Source: an uncultured Acidimicrobiales bacterium (GTDB lineage Bacteria; Actinomycetota; Acidimicrobiia; Acidimicrobiales; SZUA-35). Taken from it: DNA of 64,000 bases. The notes below the pieces were generated by a model. The model searched no databases. It worked only from the letters and a program-made list of their open reading frames with translations, and was not told where the DNA came from. Shown here one piece after another: positions 42,302 through 51,170 of this stretch (the stretch's first letter is position 1; every line of letters begins with the position of its first letter). A program made the translations under genes and the position numbers. The DNA lies in NCBI GenBank assembly GCA_937922785.1, contig CALAJQ010000003.1, positions 83,948 through 147,947 of the forward strand, read 5' to 3'.

Positions 42302-44011
42302 GTGGCTTTCCCTTCAGACCTTGAAATTGCCCGCGGCGCGAAACTGACGCCTTTGCACGACATTGCAACCGCTTCGGGTATTCCGACCGAGATGCTTGAG
42401 CCTTATGGCACCGGTGCCGCGAAGATCTCACTTGATGCGATCGAAGCGATGAAGGATCGCCCGAGGGCCAAGTACGTTGTTGTCTCAGCCATCACCCCCA
42501 CTCCCCTAGGCGAAGGCAAGACCACGACAACTGTTGGTCTTGGTCAGGCGTTCCAACACATCGGCTCCTCAGCCACCATCGCAATTCGTCAGCCATCAAT
42601 GGGGCCGACCTTTGGAATCAAAGGTGGCGCCGCCGGCGGCGGCTACAGCCAGGTTGTTCCGATGGAACTATTCAACCTTCACCTCACCGGTGACATGCAC
42701 GCAGTCACTGCAGCTCACAACCTCTGCTCAGCAATGCTCGATGCCCACCTCTATCACGGCAACGAAACCGGCATCGACATGAACAACATCACTTGGCGTC
42801 GCGTGCTTGATGTTAACGACCGGGCTCTACGCAAGGCCGTCATTGGCCTCGGCGGCCGTCTCGACGGCGTGCCTCGCGAAACCGGATTCGACATCACCGC
42901 AGCGTCAGAAGTCATGGCTGCGTTGGCGCTTTGTACCTCACTTCAGAACTTGCGTGAGCGACTCGGCAAAATCGTCATGGGCTACACCAAAGAAGGCACC
43001 CCGGTGACCGCTGAAGACATCAAGGCGGCAGGTTCTATGGCAGTCATCCTGATGGAAGCAATCAAGCCCAACTTGATGCAAACGCTTGAGAACACAGCTG
43101 CACTAGTACACACGGGCCCATTCGGAAACATCGCTACTGGGAACTCTTCGATCGTCGCTGACCAAATCGGTATCCACATGGATGACTTCTTGTTGACCGA
43201 GGCAGGCTTCGGTGCCGACATGGGAGCCGAGCGCTTCTTCAACATCAAGTGTCGCTACTCAGGAATTGCCCCTGACGCAGCCGTGCTAGTTGCCACGGTT
43301 CGAGGTCTCAAGGCCCACTCGGGAAATCACAAGATCGTGGCTGGCAAAGACTTGCCGCCGGCGCTGCTTGAAGCAAACCCGGACGAAGTTCACATGGGCG
43401 GAGACAACCTGCGCAAGCAGCTTGAGAACATGCAGATCCACGGTGTTACTCCCGTTGTGGCGATCAACGTGTTCCCTGGAGACCACGATGAAGACATCGC
43501 CGCCATCCACGAGATCGCCTCTGAATATGGCGCCCGTGCAGCGGTCAGCACTCACTTCTCTGACGGTGGAACCGGTGCAGCCGAGCTAGCCACTGCAGTT
43601 AAAGAAGCAGCCGAGGAAGAGTCGAACTTCGCTGTCCTTTACCCAGATGAGATGTCCCTCAAGGACAAGATCATGACCGTGGCAACCAAGGTTTATGGTG
43701 CTGCGGATGTGAAGTACTCGGCTGCGGCTGACAAGGCCATTGCCACATACGAAGCTGCAGGTTTTGGCGATCTCCCGGTGTGTATTGCGAAGACCCACCT
43801 TTCAACCAGCCATGATCCCAAGCTAAAGGGTGCCCCAACTGGGTTCACCTTGCCCGTGAACGAGGTTCGGGCCTCGGTAGGCGCTGGATTCATCTACCCG
43901 CTTTGTGGCGAAATGCGAACCATGCCCGGCTTGGGCAAAACCCCAGCAGCGCAGTCGATTGATCTAGATTTCTCATCCAACCCGAACGGCGAAATCGTCG
44001 GCCTCAGCTAG
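42302..44011 (+). CDS. fhs: Formate-tetrahydrofolate ligase
   Basis: About 569 residues from GTG 42302, preceded by CGGAG; frames starting earlier would cover the operators. The enzyme joins formate and THF with ATP, and in catabolism it can run toward formate plus ATP. The nucleotide motif TPTPLGEGKTTTTVGL (about 61-76), IRQPSMGPTFGIKGGAAGGG (about 95-114), NITWRRVLDVNDRALR and ADMGAERFFNIKC are typical. It is followed by a MetF-like gene 34 bases later. It belongs to the proposed IclR regulon. Confidence 0.96.
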   Translation: MAFPSDLEIARGAKLTPLHDIATASGIPTEMLEPYGTGAAKISLDAIEAMKDRPRAKYVVVSAITPTPLGEGKTTTTVGLGQAFQHIGSSATIAIRQPSMGPTFGIKGGAAGGGYSQVVPMELFNLHLTGDMHAVTAAHNLCSAMLDAHLYHGNETGIDMNNITWRRVLDVNDRALRKAVIGLGGRLDGVPRETGFDITAASEVMAALALCTSLQNLRERLGKIVMGYTKEGTPVTAEDIKAAGSMAVILMEAIKPNLMQTLENTAALVHTGPFGNIATGNSSIVADQIGIHMDDFLLTEAGFGADMGAERFFNIKCRYSGIAPDAAVLVATVRGLKAHSGNHKIVAGKDLPPALLEANPDEVHMGGDNLRKQLENMQIHGVTPVVAINVFPGDHDEDIAAIHEIASEYGARAAVSTHFSDGGTGAAELATAVKEAAEEESNFAVLYPDEMSLKDKIMTVATKVYGAADVKYSAAADKAIATYEAAGFGDLPVCIAKTHLSTSHDPKLKGAPTGFTLPVNEVRASVGAGFIYPLCGEMRTMPGLGKTPAAQSIDLDFSSNPNGEIVGLS

Positions 44012-44045
44012 ATCAAAACCAGCACAGAACGAGAAGAGAACAGAG

Positions 44046-44930
44046 ATGTTTGGACGCAACAGCAACGGCGTTATCGAAGAATCCGCTGCTGGACGCGAGT
44101 ATCGCGCCCAGCTAGTCGAAGACATCACTTGGGAGCTAATTCCCCTGAAGAGTGTCGACGCAGCGATCGAGGCGCTTCCGCCTGAGTCAACCGTGAGCGT
44201 TACTTGCTCGCCGGTCAAAGGGATCGACGCAACCATTGCGCTCACAGACCGCATTGCAGAATTGGGCCACACCCCAATCCCCCACATTGCTGCGCGCCTG
44301 GTTGAGTCAAAGCAACACACGCAACGGATCGCTAAGTGGATGAACGAAAACCACTACAGAACGATGTTCCTCGTAGGCGGAGACGCCGAGGAGCCGGGCG
44401 AATATACCGAAGCGAAAACGTTCCTCGCCGACTTTTTGGACTGCGATCATGGGGTCTCATCCATCGGTGTTACTTCATATCCTGACGGTCACGCCCTAAT
44501 CGATGCTGACGTCCTGCACAACGCGCTTCACGCCAAGCAAACACTGCTTGCAGACGCCGGGGTAAAGGGTTACGCCAGCACCCAAATGTGCTTTGACCCA
44601 GAGAAGATTTACACCTGGCTCAAGACCGAGCGCGAACAAGGATTGACGCTCCCGATTCAGCTGGGCATTCCGGGCGCAATTAACCAGGCAAAGTTGCTGA
44701 GCATGGGAGTCAGACTCGGCATCGGCGCATCACTGCGGTACCTAAGGAAAAACAAGGGAACCGTTAGCCGCCTCGTGTCACCGGGGGGCTTTGATCCAAA
44801 TGATCTGCTCACACCGCTGAGTGACGAGCTAGAGGAGTTAGAGGTAACTCATCTACATTGCTTCACCTTTAACCAGGTTGAGGCAACCCAAGAGTGGCGT
44901 GTTGCCACCTTAGCTGACCTCGATTCGTAA
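44046..44930 (+). CDS. Methylenetetrahydrofolate reductase family (MetF-like)
   Basis: A 294-residue TIM-barrel flavoprotein. It shows the MetF pattern VSVTCSPVKGID (N-terminal strand and loop), the IPHIAAR strand (about 78-84), MFLVGGDAEEPGEY (about 99-112), GVTSYPDGHA (about 139-148, the YPxGH-like motif) and STQMCFDP (about 178-185). In this setting it would oxidise methyl-THF from the corrinoid cassette to methylene-THF. It is shorter and more divergent than methionine-pathway MetF proteins, so a dedicated catabolic role is plausible. It shares a transcript with fhs, by position. Confidence 0.87.
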   Translation: MFGRNSNGVIEESAAGREYRAQLVEDITWELIPLKSVDAAIEALPPESTVSVTCSPVKGIDATIALTDRIAELGHTPIPHIAARLVESKQHTQRIAKWMNENHYRTMFLVGGDAEEPGEYTEAKTFLADFLDCDHGVSSIGVTSYPDGHALIDADVLHNALHAKQTLLADAGVKGYASTQMCFDPEKIYTWLKTEREQGLTLPIQLGIPGAINQAKLLSMGVRLGIGASLRYLRKNKGTVSRLVSPGGFDPNDLLTPLSDELEELEVTHLHCFTFNQVEATQEWRVATLADLDS

Positions 44931-44950
44931 CCACTTCCCGTGCACTAGCC

Positions 44951-46306
44951 ATGGTGTCCGCTTCAAAAATTAGAAAGAAAGACGTCACCTCGGCCCAATT
45001 GAGCTCGACGGCCGCCGCGTACGCGCTTTTTTTGAGCTTCGCCCTGCTGATGGTTGGTATGGGGATGCAAGGCGCCTTGTTGGGCGTTCGAGCCGAGCTG
45101 GAGGGCTTTTCAAATATCTCGACTGGTCTGATAATGACCAGCTATTTCGCGGGCTTGTTAGTTGGGTCAAAACTTGCGGTTCGCTCGATAGCTGAGGTTG
45201 GCCACATCAGGGTCTTTGCCGCGCTGGCCTCGATGGCTTCGGCTGCAGCCCTCATTCACGCGGTTGCAATTGTGCCGGTGATCTGGATCTCAATGCGGTT
45301 TCTAAGTGGGGTCTGTGCCTCAGGTCTTTATGTGGTAGCCGAGAGTTGGCTGAATGACTTGGCCACGAACGAGACGCGTGGTCGGCTTTTGGCGATCTAC
45401 ATGATCATTTCGATGGGCGGCTTTGCTGCGGGCACCTTGCTATTGGACGTTGCCGACCCCAGAGATGTGACGCTGTTCATCGTCTCTTCAGTACTTGTCA
45501 GCATGTCACTGGTTCCAGTTGCGCTGTCAACCTCGTCAGCCCCGTCGATCACACTCCCCGACGCCATGGGAATTAAGAAGCTGCTGAAGACCGTGCCCAC
45601 TGGAGTTATCAGCAGCTTTCTGGTCGGCACCTCTCATGGTGCCTTGCTGGGCATGGGCGCTGTGTTTGCGACCAGGCAAGGCCTGGACCCTGGGCAGGTC
45701 GCTCTATTCATGGGTGCGCCCATGGTCGGCACAGTCGTTTCTCAGTTTCCGCTGGGCATGCTGTCTGACCGAGTTTCTCGCCGGGGTCTGATGATGGTGA
45801 TTGCCGCTGTCGCCGCCGGAACTTCCTTTGTGCTGTTCACTTTGGAGCCCGACGGGCCGGGTGTTATAGCTCTGATGTTCCTGCTTGGCTCCTGCTCATT
45901 CCCGCTCTACTCACTCAGCATTGCCTACACCAATGACTGGCTCGAAAAGGAACAGATCATGGCGGCCAGCTCGACACTGGTGTTCCTTAACGGCATGGGG
46001 GCGGTGGCCGGCCCGTTACTGGTGATTGGTTTGTTCAGTGTCTTCGGATCCGGCGCCTTCTTTATGGTGTTAGTAGGCACCCACGGGGCAATCGCGTGCT
46101 ACATCGGTTGGCGCATCTTGGCCCACGACGGGCCGTCAAAGGGCACTCGCACCTGGGTACCTCTGTCGGCTGTATCAACTGTGGTAGCCAACATCGCCGC
46201 TAGACCCAAACGGATACGAATCGCCGTCACCAGCGTTGCCAAGAAGCCGCTAAGAGAGCCGCGGTTAACACAGACGAAACACGGCGATCACGACAGCGAA
46301 ACTTGA
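44951..46306 (+). CDS. MFS transporter, YcaD-like
   Basis: A 451-residue permease with about 12 transmembrane helices; the first reads LFLSFALLMVGMGMQGALLGV. MFS loop motifs are visible in VGSKLAVRSIAEVGHIRVFA (between helices 2 and 3) and LGMLSDRVSRRGLMMVIA (between helices 8 and 9). It has an extended basic C-terminal tail of about 50 residues. Solute unknown. It starts 20 bases after the MetF-like gene and may be part of the same transcript. Confidence 0.85.
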   Translation: MVSASKIRKKDVTSAQLSSTAAAYALFLSFALLMVGMGMQGALLGVRAELEGFSNISTGLIMTSYFAGLLVGSKLAVRSIAEVGHIRVFAALASMASAAALIHAVAIVPVIWISMRFLSGVCASGLYVVAESWLNDLATNETRGRLLAIYMIISMGGFAAGTLLLDVADPRDVTLFIVSSVLVSMSLVPVALSTSSAPSITLPDAMGIKKLLKTVPTGVISSFLVGTSHGALLGMGAVFATRQGLDPGQVALFMGAPMVGTVVSQFPLGMLSDRVSRRGLMMVIAAVAAGTSFVLFTLEPDGPGVIALMFLLGSCSFPLYSLSIAYTNDWLEKEQIMAASSTLVFLNGMGAVAGPLLVIGLFSVFGSGAFFMVLVGTHGAIACYIGWRILAHDGPSKGTRTWVPLSAVSTVVANIAARPKRIRIAVTSVAKKPLREPRLTQTKHGDHDSET

Positions 46307-46394
46307 TGGCCTCAATCGGTTAACAAAGCTGATACTTGCGCGAAATAGTGCGTCCCTATCTTGATTCTTATCGCTTCAATCAAGGGGTAAGTAC

Positions 46395-47729
46395 ATGGAC
46401 ACACAAGTCGTGTTGGACAACATTTTCATATTCTTCTGCGCCGTTCTCGTGTTATTGATGCAGGCTGGCTTTGCCCTGGTGGAGTCGGGACTGACCCAAG
46501 CCAAGAACTCGGCGAACATCATGATGAAAAACATGATGGACGCCTGTGTAGGCATTCTTGTGTTCGGAATCGTTGGGTTCGGAATCGCATACCCCGGCGA
46601 GTTCAACGGTTGGCTCGGCTTTAACGGCTTTGGCATCGAGGGCCTAATGTCTCAGCCTGCCGAGGGGCTCGTTCCGTCGGTCGACTTCCTCTTCCAGGCG
46701 GCGTTTGCGGCGGCAGCTGCAACCATCGTTTCAGGCGCAGTAGCGGGGCGAACCCAGTTCAAGGCCTATCTCGTCTACTCGGTCGCTATTACGGCCCTGA
46801 TCTACCCGATGGTTGTGTCCTGGGGCTGGGGCGGTGGCTGGCTCGCAGACCTCGGATTTGTCGACTTTGCTGGCTCGGGCCTCGTACACCTAGTGGGTGG
46901 AACCGCCGCCTTAGTTGGTGCAATCTTCATTGGCCCCCGCCTCGGCAAGTATTCAAAGGAGGGCAAGCCTCAAGCGATTCCTGGCCACAGCATGCCAATG
47001 GCAATCCTGGGTGTATTGCTGCTGTTTATCGGGTGGTTCGGATTTAACCCCGGCTCTCAACTGGCCGCCGACTTGGCTGTTCCGATCCTGGCTGTGCTTA
47101 CCGCCTTCGCCGCAGCATCGGGCGGGCTCGCAGCGATGATCGTCAGCTGGATTGTTCTGAAGAAGCCAGACGTTTCCATGGCCGGCAACGGCATGCTGGC
47201 TGGCCTCGTCGCGATCTGCTCGGGCATTGGTGACATGAATGCGTTCGGCACATTGGCCACCGGCGCAATCGCCGGAACCATCGTTGTCCTTGCCGTACTG
47301 GCAGTCGAGCGGGCCGGAATTGATGATCCAGTTGGTGCTTTCTCGGTGCACGGAATCGGTGGATTCTGGGGTCTCATCGCAACTGGCCTGTTCGCAACTA
47401 CTAACAGCACCGGCGGGGGCAACAGCGGCCTGTTTGCCGGTGGCGGTATTGACCTCCTTGTTGACCAGGTGATTGGCGGTCTTGTGATTGTTGCCTTTGT
47501 CGCAGCCGCCAGCACTGCCCTATTCGGCGGCCTAAAGGCAGCTGGATGGCTACGAGTAACAGCAGAAGAAGAAATAGCAGGTCTGGACCTAACCGAGCAC
47601 GGTGCTCCCGGATACGGAATTGACCTGCGAGGTACCTCAGCATCCATGGGCGGAGGTTCCAGCTCACCCGCTGGAGCAGGAGCAACTAAACCAATTCCTG
47701 TATCCGCAGAGTCAGCATTGTCCATGTAG
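46395..47729 (+). CDS. amt: Ammonium transporter
   Basis: A 444-residue Amt/MEP channel with eleven membrane helices. Hallmarks are LVLLMQAGFALVESGLTQAKN (first helix), DFAGSGLVHLVGGTAALVGA (the first pore His), GWFGFNPGSQLA and DDPVGAFSVHGIGGFWGLIATG (the second pore His). A Gly/Ser-rich tail follows. AAGGGG precedes the ATG. Demethylated amines release ammonium and glycine when degraded, so coupling to nitrogen use is plausible, but amt genes are widespread. No glnK is next to it. Confidence 0.95.
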   Translation: MDTQVVLDNIFIFFCAVLVLLMQAGFALVESGLTQAKNSANIMMKNMMDACVGILVFGIVGFGIAYPGEFNGWLGFNGFGIEGLMSQPAEGLVPSVDFLFQAAFAAAAATIVSGAVAGRTQFKAYLVYSVAITALIYPMVVSWGWGGGWLADLGFVDFAGSGLVHLVGGTAALVGAIFIGPRLGKYSKEGKPQAIPGHSMPMAILGVLLLFIGWFGFNPGSQLAADLAVPILAVLTAFAAASGGLAAMIVSWIVLKKPDVSMAGNGMLAGLVAICSGIGDMNAFGTLATGAIAGTIVVLAVLAVERAGIDDPVGAFSVHGIGGFWGLIATGLFATTNSTGGGNSGLFAGGGIDLLVDQVIGGLVIVAFVAAASTALFGGLKAAGWLRVTAEEEIAGLDLTEHGAPGYGIDLRGTSASMGGGSSSPAGAGATKPIPVSAESALSM

Positions 47730-47739
47730 TGTTGTTAAC

Positions 47740-47783
47740 GTGGTTGGGTGAGATGGCGGTCTCACTCAACCACACCACGTTTT
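47740..47783. terminator. Strong hairpin terminator after amt
   Basis: GTGGTTGGGTGAGA (47740-47753) and TCTCACTCAACCAC (47760-47773) form a 14-bp stem with one wobble pair and a 6-base loop, followed by ACCACGTTTT. It sits between the convergent amt and cyclase-family genes and may serve both directions. Confidence 0.85.
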
Positions 47784-47798
47784 GCTTGAGTGTCAGCT

Positions 47799-48449
47799 TC
47801 AGACAGTTGCAAAGGCCCGGACCGTAAAGGTGCCGGCCTTTTCGATTTTTGGCGGTACTGCTGTGAAGGTGAAACCCGAGTCGGGCAGTTCGCGAAGGTT
47901 GGTCAGATGTTCAACAATTGGAATGTCAGCCTGCAGCAACACAGTATGGACCGGCCGCTCGCCACCTTCGGTGCTATCGATGTTCAGCGAATCGATGCCA
48001 ACACAAGCCACTCCAACTTCCCGAAGCGCAATTGCGGACGCTTCAGTCAGATGCGGATGGTCAACCGAATAGCTGTCAGTTCCGAAATGGACCGAATGAT
48101 CGGTTCTGATTAGCACCGCATGCCCAGCCAAGCCTGCAACCTCGTCGGCGGTTAGTTCAATTTCGGTGGTGCCGACCTTGTTTAGACATACCGCAGGCAC
48201 CTGAGCCACTCGTTCGAGGGAAAGCTCCGTTAGATCGTGGCCGTCGCCAAAGCGGTGATACGGAACATCTAGGTAAGTGCCGGTGTTTGTGCAGATCTCG
48301 ATCATGCCGATCGTGAAAGTGATATCGGGCCCGTAAACCTCTTCAGCGGCCTCTCTGGAGAGATGCACCCCAATAGTTGGAACTGGCAGCCCGGGATAGG
48401 TCACCATGCCATTGGTGATTACGTGGCTTAAGTCAATGTGGTTTGCCAT
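47799..48449 (-). CDS. Cyclase-family metal-dependent hydrolase (kynurenine formamidase-like)
   Basis: A 216-residue member of the PF04199 family. The metal motif usually written HxGTHxDxPxH appears here as NTGTYLDVPYH (about 53-63): the first two His positions are Asn and Tyr, while Asp and the final His are kept. Other family parts are HIDLSHVITNGMVTYPGLP (start), GHAVLIRTDHS and GVACVGIDSLNID. The changed motif suggests altered metal use or another substrate. It lies 9 bases after the hydroxyacid dehydrogenase gene and is probably cotranscribed with it. Confidence 0.8.
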   Translation of the reverse strand: MANHIDLSHVITNGMVTYPGLPVPTIGVHLSREAAEEVYGPDITFTIGMIEICTNTGTYLDVPYHRFGDGHDLTELSLERVAQVPAVCLNKVGTTEIELTADEVAGLAGHAVLIRTDHSVHFGTDSYSVDHPHLTEASAIALREVGVACVGIDSLNIDSTEGGERPVHTVLLQADIPIVEHLTNLRELPDSGFTFTAVPPKIEKAGTFTVRAFATV

Positions 48450-48458
48450 AAGGCCAGG

Positions 48459-49367
48459 CTATTGGTCTGTTGGCGTTCCTGAGGCTCGCAAATCGGTCTG
48501 ACAGGCTTCTTCAAGCCGCTTGACCAACATCGGGGACCGGGCATCAGCACCGTATTCGTCCTCACCGTCTTGCAATATCTGAACAAGCATCGGTGACAAT
48601 TCCAGCGGAATATCGAGGGTCTTGCCTAGCTCGTCAAAGGTCGTGGCGTCTTTGAGGTGCCGCTGCATGGTTCGGTCGCCGTTGTAGCTTCCGTTCAGAA
48701 TCGCCAAGCCAGCAGTCTCGTGCATATATGAGTTGCCAGAAGAGGCCTTGATGGCTGCGTACGCGGCTTCCAGCTCGATGCCGGCGCGTTTGGCCACCAT
48801 TAACGCCTCACCGGTTGCGGCCAGCTGTACGCCTGCGAGGTAACTGGACACGACCGCCATCACCGACGCCGTTCCCAAGTCACCTGTATGAACGATCTCT
48901 GCTCCCATGACTTGAAGAACTGGGAGAGCGATTTCGAAAGCATCAACGGTTCCCCCAACCATGATTGACACATTCCCCTCTTGCGCCTGATGCCCGTAAC
49001 CAGTGACAGGAGCGTCCAGCGCCATGGCTCCGGTGTCGGATACAAGGCGAGCGAGTCGGGCAAGTTCGCTGGACTCAGTCGGGCTCATCTCGATCCAGAG
49101 ACTTCCTTCGGAGAGTCCAGCGATCACACCATTGGGGCCCTCCATTAGTGCCGAACTCTCGCCCTGAGAATCGCTGAATGTGATCACAATTTCGCTTTGC
49201 TGGGCAATGTCTTTGGCCGAGTACCCCCAGGTGGCACCAGCAGATAGCAACGGGGTGGCGGCAGCTTGGTCGGCGTCTCGCACGACAACGTCGAAGCCGC
49301 TAGTCACCAAGTTGAGCGCGAGCTTTTGGCCAATGCGGCCCAACCCGATAAAACCGATCGTTGTCAT
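48459..49367 (-). CDS. Beta-hydroxyacid dehydrogenase family oxidoreductase, second copy
   Basis: A 302-residue NAD(P)-dependent enzyme: TIGFIGLGRIGQKLALNLV (about 3-21), ALDAPVTGYGHQAQEGNVSIMVGG (substrate loop, about 114-137). Where family members have the catalytic Lys in a GxGxxxKxxxN motif, this protein reads LGTASVMAVVSSYLAG (about 168-183), so the Lys appears replaced by Met or Val. Dehydrogenase activity is therefore doubtful, and a reductase acting by another residue (imine reductases of this fold lack that Lys) is possible. Paired with the cyclase-family gene. Confidence 0.8.
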   Translation of the reverse strand: MTTIGFIGLGRIGQKLALNLVTSGFDVVVRDADQAAATPLLSAGATWGYSAKDIAQQSEIVITFSDSQGESSALMEGPNGVIAGLSEGSLWIEMSPTESSELARLARLVSDTGAMALDAPVTGYGHQAQEGNVSIMVGGTVDAFEIALPVLQVMGAEIVHTGDLGTASVMAVVSSYLAGVQLAATGEALMVAKRAGIELEAAYAAIKASSGNSYMHETAGLAILNGSYNGDRTMQRHLKDATTFDELGKTLDIPLELSPMLVQILQDGEDEYGADARSPMLVKRLEEACQTDLRASGTPTDQ

Positions 49368-49440
49368 CTAGTTAGCTCCAAGAAACGTGCGCGGCCCACC
49401 AATATCTATCGGTTTGTATCGGCAACTCTAAAGCCAGTCT

Positions 49441-49478
49441 TTACTCCCACTATTACTCTCACTCTTACTCCCACTCCC
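49441..49478. repeat. Pyrimidine-rich ACTC repeat
   Basis: TTACTCCCAC occurs at 49441 and again near 49465, with CTCTCACTC between, so nearly all bases on this strand follow an (T)ACTC pattern. It lies in the 200-bp region between the divergent dehydrogenase and AIM24-like genes. No other motif is seen there. Confidence 0.6.
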
Positions 49479-49568
49479 GATTGCAATTAGGGGCGACCTA
49501 GTTGATGGGCACTTGCTCAGATCCGCCACCTGATACCAGCCCAGCCAAGAACAACTAAGGTCGGCACT

Positions 49569-50303
49569 ATGAAGATCTCTGTTCGAAATCAGCCAAGTTT
49601 CGCCGTCGCCCGATTAGAGATGGGGCCCAACGAGAAAGTCCGGGCAGAGTCTGGGGCCCTGATGGCCACAACACCAACAGTTGCCGTTGCAGCCAAGGCC
49701 GAGGGCGGCATGTTGAAATCGTTGAAGCGAGCGGCCCTTGGCGGCGAGTCATTTTTCATAACCAGCTACACCGCGTCTGAAATGGGTGGCTGGGTAGACG
49801 TTGCCGCGTTCCTCCCCGGCGACATCAAGGTGGTCGATGTTAATCCTGGCCAGGCCTGGTTCGTCCAAAAGGGTTCGTGGCTGGCTTCGGCAGAACAGGT
49901 CACGGTGGATACAAAGTGGGGCGGATTCAAAAACATGTTTGGATCCGAAGGCGGATTCATTCTGCGAGCCGAAGGCCAAGGCCAGATGGTGTTGGCTGCT
50001 TACGGCGCAATAGAGGTCTGGGAACTCCAGGCCGGCCAAACGGTCACTCTCGACACTGGCCACATGGTGGCCTACACCGAGAACGTCGACATGCAGATTC
50101 GTAAGGTCACAGGCGGACTTGTCCAAACTTTCAAGAGTGGAGAAGGTCTTGTGTTCGACTTCACCGGACCCGGTCAGCTGCTAGTGCAGACTCGCAACCC
50201 CAACGAGTTCCTTGGCTTCATTGGAGCTGCAATCGGCACCGGCAACTCCGGAGGCGGATCATCGGGTGCGGACTTCCTCGGCGGCCTTTTGGGCCGGGAC
50301 TGA
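49569..50303 (+). CDS. AIM24 / TIGR00266 family protein
   Basis: A 244-residue beta-rich protein of the AIM24 (DUF124) family: FAVARLEMGPNEKVRAESGALMA at the start (given here as FAVARLEMGPNE and KVRAESGALMA), ALGGESFFITSYTA (about 56-69), PGQAWFVQKGSWLASAE and RQVTGG-like and GEGLVFDFTGPGQLLVQTRNP near the end. It ends in a Gly/Ser-rich tail. The family is widespread and its function in bacteria is not established; in yeast Aim24 is mitochondrial. No membrane segment. Confidence 0.85.
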   Translation: MKISVRNQPSFAVARLEMGPNEKVRAESGALMATTPTVAVAAKAEGGMLKSLKRAALGGESFFITSYTASEMGGWVDVAAFLPGDIKVVDVNPGQAWFVQKGSWLASAEQVTVDTKWGGFKNMFGSEGGFILRAEGQGQMVLAAYGAIEVWELQAGQTVTLDTGHMVAYTENVDMQIRKVTGGLVQTFKSGEGLVFDFTGPGQLLVQTRNPNEFLGFIGAAIGTGNSGGGSSGADFLGGLLGRD

Positions 50304-50312
50304 CCTCTCCAG

Positions 50313-51170
50313 TTAGGCGGCTGCGCTAACTCTGGTGCTCTTGATCATCCAGACTCCAGTCGCAACCACCAGCATCGCAAAAACTATGAGCAGATGGTCT
50401 TGGCCGTCTCCCAAACCGAGCCAAGGCTCCTGAATCGCCCGAGTCACATGACTTAACGGCAGCCAGTTGGCGACCGTACTCATAGTGTCGGGCAATGCCG
50501 CTGGCGGTGGACCCCCGCCTGACAGCAAGAACATCGGGAAGAACATCGTCAGGCCGAGGCCCTGAGCTGCCCTGGCACTAGGCATGAATACGCCAAGCGC
50601 TACGCCGATGCTGGTGAAGGCCAAGGTCCCCAAGCCAAGTCCTAGCAAGGTACGAGGCCAGTCTAAGATCTCGGGTATGCCATAGGTCAGGTAGGCGGTC
50701 GCCAACAGCGAAGCGAAGCCCAGCACCGCAAACGCAATGCCTGACATGAACTGCACAAGCGGAAAGACCCAAGTAGCGAAGCCTGCGGTTTCGAACCGTC
50801 GGATCACACCGCTTTCTATGTAGGAAGCAACATGGGCGGGAAGCATGATCAGCCCGATGGCCGCCAGAACAACTCCAAAGTATGCGGCGATGTAGAAGGC
50901 CTGCGGGTTGATGTTCTCAAATCCAGAGTCGCCAGTCTCGTTGCCAAAGACACCGCCCAAGACCAACACAGTTAGCACTGGGAAACCGAACACAAAGATA
51001 AGAACCTGGGACTCTCGCAGAAACAACCGCATTTCGGTTCCGAACAACCTCAGCACCTGATTAATGCTGGACCGAGAACTGTGTGGTTCAGAACTGTGTG
51101 ATTCAGAACTGTGTGATTCAGAACTGTGTAACTGACTAACTGCTTCAGGGTTGGCGACTTGACTAGACAT
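50313..51170 (-). CDS. ABC-2 type exporter permease
   Basis: About 285 residues from ATG 51170, which overlaps the ATPase stop by eight bases; the longer frame to 51257 would run further into the ATPase gene. An N-terminal Ser/His/Glu-rich stretch (HSSESHSSESHSSEPHSS) comes from a 15-bp tandem repeat. Six membrane helices follow, with LIMLPAHVASYIESGVIRRFETAG typical of DrrB-like permeases (given here as LIMLPAHVASYIESG then VIRRFETAG). It partners the ATPase encoded before it. Substrate unknown; drug or lipid export is typical. Confidence 0.88.
   Translation of the reverse strand: MSSQVANPEAVSQLHSSESHSSESHSSEPHSSRSSINQVLRLFGTEMRLFLRESQVLIFVFGFPVLTVLVLGGVFGNETGDSGFENINPQAFYIAAYFGVVLAAIGLIMLPAHVASYIESGVIRRFETAGFATWVFPLVQFMSGIAFAVLGFASLLATAYLTYGIPEILDWPRTLLGLGLGTLAFTSIGVALGVFMPSARAAQGLGLTMFFPMFLLSGGGPPPAALPDTMSTVANWLPLSHVTRAIQEPWLGLGDGQDHLLIVFAMLVVATGVWMIKSTRVSAAA
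51076..51135. repeat. 15-bp tandem repeat inside the permease gene
   Basis: Units of GAACTGTGTGATTCA at 51076, 51091, 51106 and a degenerate fourth at 51121 encode the repeating Ser/His/Glu segment of the permease N-terminus. The multiple of three keeps the frame, so copy number could vary without harm. Confidence 0.8.

Noticed and set aside
47057..47725. Long open frame on the strand opposite amt
   Set aside because: It is Pro/Ala/Arg-rich with no family resemblance and mirrors the codon bias of the strongly supported amt gene.
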